Assembly: GCA_030035585.1 (NCBI GenBank)
Contig: CM057475.1
Coordinates: 4,039,501 to 4,103,500 of the forward strand
Reading direction: 5' to 3'
DNA from: Dugong dugon
Lineage: Eukaryota; Chordata; Mammalia; Sirenia; Dugongidae
Length of the DNA: 64,000 nt
Below the pieces are notes generated by a model. It made no database searches. It saw nothing but the letters and a program-made list of their open reading frames with translations, and was not told where the DNA came from. Shown here piece after piece: positions 1-11,802 of this stretch. A program made the translations under genes and the position numbers. Position 1 is the stretch's first letter; every line of letters begins with the position of its first letter.

Positions 1-1
1 T

Positions 2-961
2 GACTCTCCTGTGGAAGAAAATGCACTCGAAGTACCTGATAGGGAATACAAATCTCTAATACTCGGAATTTTCCAAGAACTGAGGCAAAAAGCTGACAAA
101 CATGAGGAAAAAATAGACAAATTCATGGAAAATACAGACAAAAAATTGGAAGAATTCAGGAAGGTCATGCAGGAACAAAATGCCAAAATAAATTCACAAC
201 TAGAAATTATACAAAAACAACAATTAGAAATCCAAAAGATAAACAAGATTGCAGAAATGGATGATGTCATAGAAGGGCTGAGAAGCAGATTTGAAACCGT
301 GGAAGACAGGATCGGTGGAACTGAAGACAAACACTTGGATAAAACCCTGCTTCAGGAAAATTCAGAAAAAAGAACAAAGAAAAATGAAGAGACCCTGAGA
401 GTTATGTGGGCCAAAATTAAAAGCAAAAATTTATGAGTGATTGGCATTCCAGAACAGGGGGATAAAACAGAAATCACAGAGAGGATCATTGAGGAACTGC
501 TGACAGAAAACTTTCCCAATATCATAAAAGATGAAAAGCTGACCATCCAAGAAGCTCAGCAAACCCCATATAGAAGAGACCCCAAAATAAAATCACCAAG
601 GCACATCATATTCACACTTGCCAAAACTAAAGACAAACAAAGAATCCTGAGAGCAGCTCATGAAAAACATAAAGTCACATACAGAGGAGAAACAATAAGA
701 CTAAGCTCAGATTATTCGGCAGAAACCATGCAGGCAACAAGGCAATGGGATGACATATATAAAATCTTGAAAGAAAAACATTGTCAGCCAAGAATGATAT
801 ATCCTACAAAACTCTCATTCAAATTTGATGGTGAAATTAGGTCATTTCCAGATAAACAGAAACTAAGGGAATATGTAAAAGTCAAACCAAACTTACAAGA
901 ATTATTAATGTGAGTTCTTCGATCTTAGGACAAACAGCTTCAGCTCACAGGCAGAACCTAG
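2..961 (+). pseudogene. L1 ORF1 (RNA-binding chaperone), copy A, N-terminally cut by window
   Basis: ORF1 proteins are trimeric RNA chaperones that coat L1 RNA. The reading frame opens at base 2 with the DSPVEENALEVPD segment. A Glu/Lys/Gln-rich coiled coil follows (to about base 350), then the RNA-recognition and C-terminal domains, including NFPNI, SPRHIIF and SAETMQA-RQWDDIYKIL. Three in-frame stops break it. A TGA at 434-436 replaces an Arg codon in NLRVIGIPE, probably by CpG decay of CGA. A TGA at 911-913 and a TAG at about 926 replace Gly and Glu near the end. The original stop is at 959-961. All three lesions leave the frame unchanged, so the loss is by point mutation. Confidence 0.93.
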
Positions 962-1383
962 GACGCAGGATTGTACGAGCCATATACCAATCTAGGAAAA
1001 GAACTCTCAAGGACTATCCAAAACCAAAAGAAATACAACAGAGAATCAGAGCAGTTAATCGATGGATGACAACAACATCAAAACAATGAAAAGAGAATAA
1101 ATGGCATAGGTATAGAACCTTCTACTGGAGAGGAAGGCAAGGCGATACCAAGTAATGGTAGACTGCTTCAAACTTAGAAAGATAAGGGTAACATTCATGG
1201 TAACGACAAAGAAAGTTAACAAACAACCCATAAAAATAGACAAAAAACATAAAGTCTCAGCAAAAACAAAACCTACAAAAACAAAAGAAATGAAAAGAAA
1301 AATCCACAAACAAAAGTAACTCAGCACAAGAGAATAAGAAGAACAAAGAAAACTTCAGTACCACATAAAAAAAGCACTACAAA

Positions 1384-4300
1384 ATGACAGTAACAAACTC
1401 ACATCTATTAATAACTACACTAAATGTAAATGGAATCAATGCACCCATAAAGACACGAGAGTGACAGAATGGATAAGAAAACAGGATCCATCAATATTCT
1501 GTCTACAACAGAAACACCTTAGAAACAAAGATCTGAATTCAATAAAAGTCAAAGGTTGGAAAAAAATATATCAAGCTAACAACTACGAAAAAAGAGCAAG
1601 AGTGGCAATTCTAATCTGAGATAAAATAGACTTTAAAACTAAATCTACACTAAAGGACAAAGAAGGACACTATATAATGATTAAGGGGAGGATCCATCAT
1701 GAAGACATAACCATAATAAACTTCTATGCACCCAAAAACAGGGCTCCAAAATACATAAAACAAACTCTAACAACACTGAAAAGAGAAATTGACAGTTCCA
1801 CAATAAAAGTAGGAGGCTTCAACACACCACTCTCAGTAAAGGACAGAACAACTTAGAAGAAACTCAGCAAAGATACACAAGACCTAAAGGGCACAATCAG
1901 CCAAATGGACCTCATAGACATATATAGAACACTCCATCCAAACACTGCAAAGTACACATTCTTTTCCAATGCACATGGAACGTTCTCCAGAATAGACCAC
2001 ATCTTAGGCCACAGAGCAATCCTCAACAAGATCCAAAACGTTGAGATAATACAAGTATCTTCTCTGACCACGATGCCATCAAGGTAGAAATTAACAATAG
2101 AAAGAGCAAGGAAGAAAAATCAACTACATGGAAACTGAATAATACCCTGTTTACACATCAGTGGGTAATAGAAGAAATCAGAGATGGAAGCAAAAAATTC
2201 CTAGAATCAAATGAGAATGAAAACACATCAAACCAAAACCTTTGGGACACAGCAAAGGCAGTCCTCAGAGGACAATTTATAGCAATAGATGCACATATCA
2301 AAAAAGAAGAAAGGGACAAAATCAAAACATTAACTACAGAACTCAAATAGAAAGAAAACAGCAAAAAAAATCCCACAACCACCAGAAGAAAGGAAATAGT
2401 AAAGATCAGAGCAGAAATCAATGAAATAGAGAACAGAAAAACAATAGAAAGAATCAACAAAACCAAAAGTTGGTTCTTCGAATGAATCAACAAAATCGAC
2501 AAACCACTGTCCAGAGTGAAAAAAGAAAAACAGGATAGGACACAAATAACCCAAATAAGAAATGAAATGGGGGATATTACAAGAGACCCAACTGAAATAA
2601 AAAGGATTATAACAGAATATTATGAAAAACTATACTCTAACCAGTTTGAAAACCTAGAGGAAATGGATAAATTTCTAGAAACACACGACCTACCCAAACT
2701 ACAACCAAGTGATTTTGAAAATCTGAACAGACCCATAACAAGGGAAGAGATTGAAAAGGTAATAAAAAAAATCCCAACCAAAAAAGCCCAGACCCAGATG
2801 GCTTCACTGGAGAATTCTAGAAAACATTTACAGAAGAGCTTCTACCAGTACTACTCAAGCTATTTCAGAGCATAGAAGAGGAAGCAACACTTCCAAATTG
2901 ATTCTATGAAGCCAGCATAATGCTGATAACAAAACCAGGCAAAGACGTCACAAAAAAAGAAAATTACAGACAAATATCTCTCATGAATACAGATGCAAAA
3001 ATTCTGAACAAAATTCTAGCCAATAGAATTCAGCATCATATCAAAAAAAGAATACACCACGATCAAGTAGGATTCATACCAGGCATGCAAGGATGGTTCA
3101 ACATTAGAAAATCAATCAACTTAATCCACCACATAAATAAAAGGAAAGAAATGAATCACGTGATCATCTCAATTGATGCAGAAAAGGCATTTGACAAAGT
3201 CCAATACCCATTCCTGATAAAAACTCTCAATAAAATAGGTATAGAAGGGAAATTTCTCACCGTAATAAAGGGCATCTATGCAAAACCAATGGCCAACATC
3301 ATTCTTAATGGAGAGAGGCTGAAAATATTCCCCTTGAAAACAGGAACAAGACAAGGATTCCCTTTATCACCACTCCTATTTAACATTGTGCTGGACGTTC
3401 TAGCTAGAGCACTAAGGCAAGAAAAAGAAATAAAGGGCATCCAAATTGGTAATGAAGAAGTTAAACTGTCCCTGTTTGCAGGTGATATGATACTATACAT
3501 AGAAAACCCTAAAGGCTCCTTGAGAAATCTACTGGAAGTAATAGAAAGATTCAGCAGAGTAGCAGGATACAAGGTAAGCATTCAAAAATCTTTGGATTCC
3601 TATACACCAGTAAGGAGAACGATGAAAAGGAAGTCAGGAAAACAATACCATTTTCAATAGCCCCTAAAAAGGTAAAATAATTAAGAATAAATCTGGCCAG
3701 GGATGTAAAAGACATATACAAAGAAAACTACAAAACACTACTGCATGAAACCCAAAGGGATCTACATAAATGGAAAAACATACAATGCTCATGGATAGGC
3801 AGACTCAACATTGTGAAAATGGCAATTCCACCCAAAGCAATTTAGAAGTACAACGCAATCGCTATCCAAATACCAACAACATTCTTCAAAGAGATGGAAA
3901 AACTAATCATTCACATTATATGGAAAGGGAAGAAGCCCCAAATAAGTAAAGCACTACTGAAGAAGAAGAATAAAGTTGGAGGACTCACACTACCTGACTT
4001 CAGAACCTCCTATACAGCTACAGTAGTCAAAACAGTCTGGTACTGGTACGATGACAGATACATTGACCAATGGAACAGAATTGAGAACCCAGATGTAAAT
4101 CCATCCACCTACAGTCACCTGATCTTTGACAAGGGCCCAAAGTCCATCAAATGGGGAAAAGACAGTCTTTTTAACAAATGGTGTTGGCAACAATGGATAT
4201 CCATTTGCAAAAAAATGAAACAGGACCCATACCTCACACCGTATACAAAAACTACTTCACAATGGAACAAAGACCTGAATATAAAGCCTAAAACTATGAA

Positions 4301-5201
4301 GTTCATAGAATAAAAAATAGGACCAACACTACAAGCCTTAATACATGGCATTAACAGGATAAAAACCATAACCATCAAAACACAAAACCCAACAGATAAG
4401 CTAGATAACTGGGATCTTCTAAAAATCAAACACCTATGCTCTTCAAAAGACTTCACCAAAAGAGTAAAAAGAGAACATACAGACTGGGGAAAAATTTTTG
4501 GACAGTACAAGTCAGACAAAGGTCTAATCTCCAGAATCTTCAAGAAAATCCAACACCTCTACAGCAAAAATACAAATAATCCTATCAAAAAATGGGCAAA
4601 GGAAATGAACAGACACTTCACCAAAGAAGACATTCAAATGGCCAACAGACACATGAGGAAATGCTCGCGATCACTAGCCATCAGAGAAATGCAAATTAAA
4701 ACCACAATGAGATACCATCTCACCCTGGCATTACTGGCACGAATCAAAAACACTGGAAATAACAAATGTTGGAGGGGATGCTGGGAGATCGGAACACTTA
4801 TGCACTGATGGTGGGAATACAAAATGATAGAAAGATTTTGGAAAATGATATGGCCCTTCCTCACAAAGCTAGAAATAGACATACCATTCGATCCAGCAAT
4901 CCCACTCCTAGGAATATATCCTAGAGAAATAAGAGTCGTCATTCGAATAGACATATGCACACCTATGTTCATGGCAGCATTGTTCACAATAGCAAAACGA
5001 TGGAAACAACGTAGACGCCCATCAACAGATGAATGGATAAACAAACTATGGTACATACACACAATGGAGTACTATGCAATGAGAAAGAACAACAATGAAT
5101 CTGTGAAGCATCTCATAACATGGATGAAACTGGAGGACATTATGCTGAGTGAAATAAGTCAATCACAAAAGGACAAATATTGTATGAGACCTCTATTGTA
5201 A
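1384..5201 (+). pseudogene. L1 ORF2 (endonuclease-reverse transcriptase), copy A
   Basis: The start ATG at 1384 opens the ORF2 N terminus (MTVTNSHLLITTLNVNGI). The 3.8-kb span matches a protein of about 1,270 residues. The order is AP-type endonuclease (to about 2100; the segment SRIDHILGHRAILNKIQN is at 1986-2045), the fingers/palm of the RT (2516-3660; [36 protein letters not shown]) and the Cys-rich C-terminal region (4605-5201). At least eight lesions are visible, among them TGA for Ser near 1617, TAG for Lys near 1853, TAA for Glu near 4312, TGA for Cys near 4807 and several frame changes (2516, 2920 and 3894 lie in three frames). The catalytic FADD reads FAGD at 3475-3486. The copy cannot make active RT. 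Confidence 0.95.
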
Positions 5202-6373
5202 AAACCCATGAAAAAGTTCACACAGAAAATGTAATAATCTTTGTTGGTTACCAGAGATGGGAGGGGTTGGGGGGAAATACTTAATAGGCAATAGATGAGT
5301 GGTATCTTGGGTGAAGGGTGAGACAGTACACAACACATTGGAAACTAGCAAAACCTGTACAAGGAATGGTCATGGAAGCCCCATAGACACATCCAAACTC
5401 CCTGAGGGACTGAGTTGCTGGGCGAAGGGCTCTTGGGACCATGGTCTCGGGAGCATCTAGGTCAATTGGCATGACACAGCTTATAAAGACAATGCTCTAC
5501 ATTCTACCTTGGTGAGTAGTGTCTGGGGTCTTAAAAGCCTGTAAGTGGCTATCTAAGATACTCCACTGGTCTCATCCCTTCGGGAGCAAGGGAGAATGAA
5601 GAGAACAGGATACAAGGAAAAGATTAGTCCAAAGGACTAATTGTCCGCAGCTACCAAGGCCTCCAGGGGACTGAGTCCAGTACAGCTAAATGGTGCCCGT
5701 CTACCACCACTGACTGCTCTGACCAGGATCACAACAGAGGGTTCTGGACAGAGCTGGAGAAGGATGTAGAGCATGATTCTAACTCACAAAAAAAAGAGCA
5801 GATTTACTGGCCTAAAGGAGACTGGAGAAACCTCGAGAGTATGGCCCCCACACACCCTTGTAGCTCATGGTGAAGTTACCTCCAAGGTTCACTGTTCAGC
5901 CTGGGAGTGGACAGCCCCGTAAAACCAAATGAGACTAACGAGGTACAGGAGTCCAGTGACAAGGGGCAGAAGGCAGAAGGGGACATGGAAGATGGTGATA
6001 GGGAACCCAAGGTTGAGTAAGGATATGGTTGATGTGTTGTGAGATGGTTAACCGTTGTCATAGGGCAACATTTGTATGTATTAAATGAGAAACTATTTTG
6101 TTCTGTAAGCCTTCATCTTAAATGAGAATAACAGCATAATTGGAAGAGCGTAGTCAATGTCACTGAACTGTGTATGTAGAAATTTTTGAAAAGGTGTATC
6201 TTTGGCTATGTGTATTTTCACAAAAAAAAAAAAAAAAAAGTTGTGAATTTAGAGGGTTAATATGTTGTGGGGTTGTTAACCAATGTCATAAAACAACATG
6301 TGTACTACTGTTTCATGAGAAACTGTTTGTTTTGTAAGCCTTCACCTGAAGTACATTAAAATATTAAAAAAAA
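5202..6373 (+). other. L1 3' UTR, copy A, with duplicated terminal module
   Basis: Directly after the ORF2 stop comes a G-rich tract (about 5258-5275), typical of mammalian L1 3' UTRs and able to form a quadruplex. Near the end, a module running from a GTTAACC box through TGAGAAACT to TGTAAGCCTTCA occurs twice (about 6048-6115 and 6275-6350). An internal run of 18 A (6221-6239) lies between the two modules. The terminal A tract is at about 6362-6373. Copies E and K show the same internal A tract plus second module, so this is a subfamily trait rather than a private accident. Confidence 0.85.
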
Positions 6374-6376
6374 AAA

Positions 6377-7420
6377 TTATTTGCTTAGTACACAGATTGA
6401 AAAAGTATGGTGAAAGAATAGAACCATTACACACATCTTTCCTGATTTTAAACCACGCAGAATCCCTTAGTTATGTTTGAATTACTGTCTCTTGGTCTAT
6501 CTACAGGTTCCTAGTGAGCACAATTCAGGGTTCTGGAATTCCCATTCTTCTCAACGTTATCCATAATTTGTTAAGAAGCACATCACTTTTGCATAGTCGA
6601 TAAAACACAGATAAACATCTTTCCGGTATTCTTTACTTTTAGCCAAGATCTATCTGACATCAGCTATGGTATCCCTCATCGCACATCCTCTTACCTGTCA
6701 ATGTACTGCTGGAATGGTTTTTGAAAAATCATTAGCAGAATTTTACTTGCACGTGTTATTAATGATGTTTTTCAATAATTTCCGCATTCTGTTGAATCGT
6801 CTTTCTTTGGAATGGGCAAAAATATGGATCTCTTCTAGTTGGTTGGCCAGGTAGATATCTTCTAAATTTCTTGGAATAGATAAGTGAGCACTTCCAGTGT
6901 TGCATCTGTTTGTTGAAACATCACAGTTGTTATTCGTTCAATTCCTGGAGCCTTGTTTTTTGCCGGTGCCTTCAGCTCAGCTTGAACTTCTTACTTCAAT
7001 ACCATTTGTTCTTGATCATATGCTATCTCCTGAAATGGTTGAACATTGACCATTTCTTCTTGTTACAGTGACTCTGTGTATTCCTTTCATCTACTTTTGA
7101 TGCTTCCTTCATCATTCAATACTTTGCCCATAGAATCCTTCACTGTTGCAACTCGAGGCTTAAATTTTTTCTTCAGTTCTTTCAGCTTGAGAAATCCTGA
7201 CAGTGTTTTTCTCTTTTTGTTTTCTAACACCAGGTTTTTACACATTTCATTATAATACTTTACTTAGTCTTCTCAAGCTGCCCTTTGAAATCTTCTATTC
7301 AGCTCTTTTACGTCATCACTTCTTCCATTTGCTTTAGCCACTGTATGTTGAAGAGTCACTTTCAGAGTCTCTTCTGACATCCAGTTTGGTCTTTTCTTTC
7401 TTTCCTGTCTTTTGTGATAT
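6377..7420 (-). pseudogene. RTE-clade LINE fragment (connector and RT N-terminal half), antisense
   Basis: Read on the minus strand, this matches the coding strand of the RTE copy at 16596-19721. Shared segments are those coding MSEETLK, LKLKEL-KKFKPRV, the connector before the RT, and the start of the palm. The left edge lies in the RT just upstream of the catalytic motif and abuts the A tail of L1 copy A. The right edge stops at the run of RKKRP codons and abuts an L1 3' UTR. Both ends are therefore internal to the element. Stops and indels are frequent. It lies in inverted orientation to RTE copy C, about 10 kb away. Confidence 0.88.
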
Positions 7421-8350
7421 TGGTTACAACTGCCGCAATATTTCAGCACTCACCCTTTTCCTTTCCACTCTGGGTTTTTCGAATCCATTTGTCCAGTTTT
7501 TCTGTCCCTTCCTGCCTCCTACTCTTTGCTTTTGGGCAAGTGTTGACCATTTGGTCTCATATACTTGGCTGAACTAAGAAGTACCTTCCTCATGTGTGTT
7601 ATTATTTATTTTTATAAGCCTGTCTAATCTTTGGATGAAAGTTGGACTTCAGGAGTGGCTTTATTTCTGAGTTATCAGGATGTCCAGTGGTCATAGTCTT
7701 GGAAGTTCCTCCAGTTTCTGTTAGAGCAGTAAGTCTGTTTTTTTTTTTTTTTTTTTTTTGAGAATTTGGCTTTTGTTCTGCATTTTCTCCTGCTCTATCC
7801 AGGACCCTCTATTTTGATCCCTGTCAGACTGGTTGGTGTTGGTAGCCAGGCACCATGTAGTTCTTCTGGAGTCAGGCTGGTGGAGGCTGTGGTTCATGTA
7901 GTCCATTAGTCCTTGGCTAATATTTTCCTTGTGCCTTTCATTTTCTTCATTCTCCTTTTCTCCGAATGTGTTGGGACCAATAGATGTATCTTAGACCCTA
8001 GATACTCCTCATCAAAGTAGGATGTAGAACATTTCTTTATGAAATGTTACACCAATTAACCTAGATGTCCCCAGAGACCGTAGTCCCCAGCCCTCAGTTC
8101 CAGTAACTTTATCCCTCAAGGTATTTGGGTGTGTCTAGGAAGCGTCTATGACTTTGCCTTATTTAGATTTTGCTGACTTCCTCTATTTTGTGCATTGTCT
8201 TTCCCTTCACAAAAGTTAACATTTGTCTACTATCTAGTTAGTGATTTTCCCTCCCCACCCTTCCCCCCCCATAACCATCAAAGATTTTTTTTTCTATGTG
8301 TCAACATTTTCTTGGATTTTTATAATAGTAGTATCATACAGTCCCCACAA
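7421..8350 (-). mobile_element. L1 3' UTR fragment, minus strand (probably the 3' part of copy D)
   Basis: The segment collinearly matches the minus-strand L1 3' UTRs at 33650-34570 and 51940-52860. Shared landmarks include the antisense of a TTTTAAGACCCCAGA-like box, the GTTAGTGATTTTCCCTCCC pyrimidine tract near 8240-8272 (the G-rich tract on the L1 sense strand) and CATACAGTCCCC at the ORF2 boundary. A run of about 21 T lies at 7739-7759. About 80 bases of the L1 3' end, including the A tail, are missing at 7421. RTE copy C begins at about 8350, and L1 sequence of the same strand resumes at 19722. The simplest reading is one L1 split by the RTE with loss of about 430 bp. Confidence 0.8.
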
Positions 8351-8946
8351 GTCTGTCACTTTGTTGTACTGTGGTGTCTTGCATGTTTCTGTGATGGTGG
8401 AAGCTATACCACTGGTATTTCAAATACCAGTAGAGGCACCCATGGTGGATAGGTTTTAGCTGAGTTTCCAGACTAAGACAGACTAAGAAGAAGGACCCAG
8501 TGGTCTATTCTGAAAAAGTTAGCCAGTGAAAACCCTATGAGTAGTGGCAGAACATTGTCTGATATAGTGCAGGAACATGAGTCTCTCAGGTTGGAGGGCA
8601 TTCAAAATACAACTGGGAAAGAGCTACCTCCTCAAAATTACTTTGACGTTAATGATGTGGATGGAGTCGAACTTTTGAGACCTTCATTTGCTGTTGTGGT
8701 ATGACTCAAAATGACAAGAAACAGCTACAACCATCCATTAATAACAGGGAACATGGGATGTATGAAGTATGAATCTAAAAAACTGGAAAACATCAAAAAC
8801 AAAATGGAGCGCATAAAAGAAGCATCAGTAAGCTGAAATGGACTGGTATTGGCCATTTTGAAACAATCATATGGTCTACTATGCCAGGAATGACAAATTG
8901 AAGAGGAAAGGTGTTGTATTCATCATCAAAAAGAATATTTCGAAGA
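8350..8946 (+). mobile_element. RTE-clade LINE copy C, 5' segment (5' UTR and start of endonuclease ORF)
   Basis: This is the 5' UTR and first coding part of an RTE element. A near-perfect hairpin (ACTGGTATTT, one base, AAATACCAGT) lies at 8409-8429. Endonuclease coding begins near 8745 with the TGNMGCMKYES-like start. The segment for ELKWTGIGHFE followed by YYARNDKLKRKG-VFIIKK is at about 8833-8935. The sequence breaks at 8941 inside 'HQKEYF' and resumes at 16596, where the codons continue with the RTE sequence for SRSILKCNTVSNRIISIRL. L1 copy B fills the gap. Confidence 0.88.
8928..8941. repeat. Target-site duplication, left copy, for L1 copy B
   Basis: AAAAAGAATATTTC is identical to 16596-16609, and the two copies flank L1 copy B exactly. 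In an uninterrupted RTE the motif occurs once, so the second copy arose when L1 inserted. The A-rich motif fits L1 endonuclease preference. Confidence 0.9.
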
Positions 8947-10331
8947 GTTGCCTTTAGAGGCGTGGTCAACATGGCAGACTAGTTAGACGCTTCCTATATC
9001 CCTCTTACAACAAAGGCCTGGAAAAACAAGTGATCTGATTCTATGTGAACATATGGCAGCCCTGAACAAGGCAAGATTAAGAAATCCATCTGAGTCATAC
9101 CGGAGAGGAAGACCATTTGGAAGAGGTGAGGAGCGCTAGAGCTGCCGTGGCATCACAGCAGAGACACAGCCACGCCGGCCGCGGCGAAGCAGGCAAACAG
9201 CTGTGCCGTGCATGCGCTCAAGAAGCAGTTTCCACATCAAGAGAGACCTGGCAGCAGAGATTCTGCTTGGGCACTCCGAACCAGTGAAGAGCAGTTCCCA
9301 AGAAGCTAGGATAAGTACATGGGGGCACCCTTTCATGGCGAGTTAAAAAAAAAAAAAAGCCCATTTGGGAAAAACCTCTCTCCCTTTTACCTCCTACCTC
9401 CGCGCTCTGTACTGGATTTGGGAAAAACCTCTCTTCCTTGTACTGCATCCCTCCCTGCTCTGCTGGACCGGGAATAGATCCCAAAAGGAGCCATGACCCA
9501 TTCTCCTGGCCTTGTAAGGGAACAAATAAGCTGCTGGCTCCCCTAAGCCAGGAACACAGGGTCAGCACAACTCCTTTGCTGGCCATAGAAATCAGAGGTC
9601 TGCAGAGTTTGAGTGCCATACACACTTGTATAGACTTGTGGGGACCCCTTTCAACAGCGTTAACCCTCACTACCACAGTACAACAGGGCAAACATCTGAA
9701 ATTTAACTTCAACTGCTTCAGCTGTGAATGGGCAGATTTGTGATCCTCGAAAGAGCCCTGCCTCTCAAGCAGGCACTTTTATTGATCTGCAGCAGTGTCT
9801 TGAGGACTGGTGATAGTTCCTAAAGTGCCTAGTCACCTGTTTCAGGAGTTCAAGAAAAAGTGGAGCCCTCGAGTCTTTGCAGCCAACTTAGTGGGGTGCT
9901 CTTAGGCAGGCTGCAAAACTCACCTACCTATTCACCCTAGAGAATAGAGACAAGCTTTTCTTTCAGACTCTCAGGGGCAGCCGTCAGACCCCTGCCTGGC
10001 TCAGCGCATGATCCCCTACCACAGCCAGAGTCCAGTGCCTGAACCAATCACCCATGCCTCTCTAGAACTGGGGGTGAGAGCCTTCATCACACACTTGGAG
10101 ATCGACTGCCTGCACACCAGAGCTGATCCCATATAGGAAATTTTAACAAACTCCAGTGTGCACATACTTAGTTACAGAACCAACTACCTGGTGACAGGAC
10201 ATTAGAGATCAAAAGGTGTCAAAAATCAAACTAGTGCTCATGAGCAGCCTATTTGAGCATATCATTACAAAATAAAATAAGAAGCTAGGCATCACTAAGC
10301 AAACACAAAATAAAATTATAATAAATTATTG
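8947..10331 (+). promoter_or_regulatory. L1 5' UTR (internal promoter region), copy B
   Basis: About 1.4 kb of G+C-richer sequence precedes ORF1. It starts with a GTGGTCAACATGGCAGACTAG-like box that is a decayed form of the CCAAGATGGC start seen in copies G and J. In known L1s this site binds YY1 and positions the start of transcription. Short runs are shared in antisense with 40200-41300 and 61100-62300 (for example CATGAGCAGCCTATTTGAGCA near 10238). Promoter activity is inferred from family knowledge; nothing here shows it is active. Confidence 0.75.
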
Positions 10332-11348
10332 ATGGATCGGAAACGACAGTCAATATCAAGTCACATAAAGAGGCGGTCCATGATGGCTTCAGCAAGATCC
10401 CAAAATAAATAATCAATAAATTCTCTGGAGGAAGAGAACTTCTTGGAATTACCAGAGACAGAATACAAAAGATTAATATACAGAACTCTTCTAGAAATAA
10501 GAAAGGAAATTCGACAGAGCACAGAAAGAGCCACGCAACATACAGACACAGTAGTAGCGGAACTTAAAAAAGTTATTCAAGAATATAATGCCAAATTTAA
10601 TAGGCTGGAAGAATCCATAGAGAGAAAGCAATCAGAAATCCAGAAGATTAACAATAAAATTTCAGAATTAAACAACTCAATAGAAAGTCATAGGAGAAGA
10701 ATTGAGGCAGTAGAAGTTAGAATTAGTGACGTTGAAGATAAAGCTCTTGATGCCTACTTATTTGAGGAAAAATCAATGAAAGAATTAAAAAGAATGAAGA
10801 AACTGTAAGAGTCATGTGGGACTCTACCAAGAGAAATAACCTACGAGTGATTGGAGTACCAGAACTGGGGGGGGGGGGGGGGGGATAACAGAAAATACAG
10901 AGAAAATTTGTTGATAAAAAACTTCCCTGATATCACAAAAGATGAGAAGATATCTATCCAAGATGCTCATCGAACCCCACATAAGGTAGATCCCAAAAGA
11001 AAGTCACCAAGACATATAATAATCAAACTTACCAAAACCAAAGATAAAGAGAGAATTTTAAGAGTGGCTAGCAATAAAAGAAAAGTCATCTACAAAGGAG
11101 AGTCAATCAGAATAAGCTCAGACAACTCAGCAGAAACCATGCAGGCTAGAAGGCAATGGGATGACATATTTAAAGCCTTGAAGGAAAATAACTGTCAGCC
11201 AAGAGTTATATATCCAGCAAAACTGTCTCTCAAATATGATGGCAAAATTAGGGCATTTCCAGATAAACAGAAGTTCAGGGAATTTGCAAAAACCAAACCA
11301 AAGTTACAAGAAATATTAAAGGCAGTCCTAGGGTTAGATAATCAATAA
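10332..11348 (+). pseudogene. L1 ORF1, copy B
   Basis: ORF1 starts at ATG 10332. An in-frame TAA at 10410-10412 (GAA to TAA) cuts off the first 26 codons. The coiled coil (EENFLELPETEYKRL to about 10760) stays in the same frame. A single-base indel near 10785-10795 then ends that frame at 10806-10808. The RNA-binding half continues in another frame from about 10851 (NFPDITKDEKIS, KSPRHIII, RQWDDIFKALKEN) to the stop at 11346-11348 after LGLDNQ. A run of 18 G at 10867-10884 replaces the short G run of other copies. The Arg codon of LRVIG is intact here (CGA), unlike copies A and E. Confidence 0.93.
10867..10884 (+). repeat. G18 homopolymer inside L1 ORF1
   Basis: Eighteen consecutive G follow the codons for VPEL. 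At this site copies A, E, G and J carry only four to six G or C (by strand). This is either a mononucleotide expansion or an assembly or base-calling error; the sequence alone cannot decide. Confidence 0.9.
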
Positions 11349-11802
11349 CACCAGCTAAGAACACAAGACTAGAACACAGGATAGAACAACCAGATATTGA
11401 CTCAGATATGGAAATCAAAATTACATCAAAGCTAAAACATTGAAAATAGGGAAACAGACATCAATACGTTAAAAAAAAAAGAGGATAATATTAAAACAAA
11501 AAAAGAGGGACTTAAAAAATGGAGACATTGGTTTTCTATATGGAGGGGAAGTTAAGGCAATATAAAGTAATAAAAGAATGGTATAAACTTAGAAAATTAG
11601 GGGTAAATATTAAGGTAACCACAAAGGAATCTAACAATCCTACAAATCAAAATAAATAAGTAGAAAAACATAAAGACCCAGCAAACACAAAATCTACAAC
11701 AAAGAAAAAGATGAAAAAAAAATACATAAAGGAACACAACTCAGCACAGAAAATTGAGGAGAACAAAGAAACTGTGAACCATACACAAAAAGAGATATCA
11801 GG

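Larger units (their letters stand above)
1..6373 (+). mobile_element. L1 retrotransposon, copy A (5' end outside window)
   Basis: A plus-strand LINE-1 entered inside ORF1, followed by an inter-ORF spacer (about 962-1383), a decayed ORF2 and a long 3' UTR with a terminal A tract. ORF1 and ORF2 match the minus-strand copy at 26236-33573 almost codon for codon, so the two belong to the same subfamily. RTE sequence begins directly after the A tract and runs on in antisense. Copy A therefore probably inserted into the RTE fragment at 6377-7420, whose other part would lie left of the window. The target-site duplication cannot be checked because the 5' end is missing. Confidence 0.95.
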
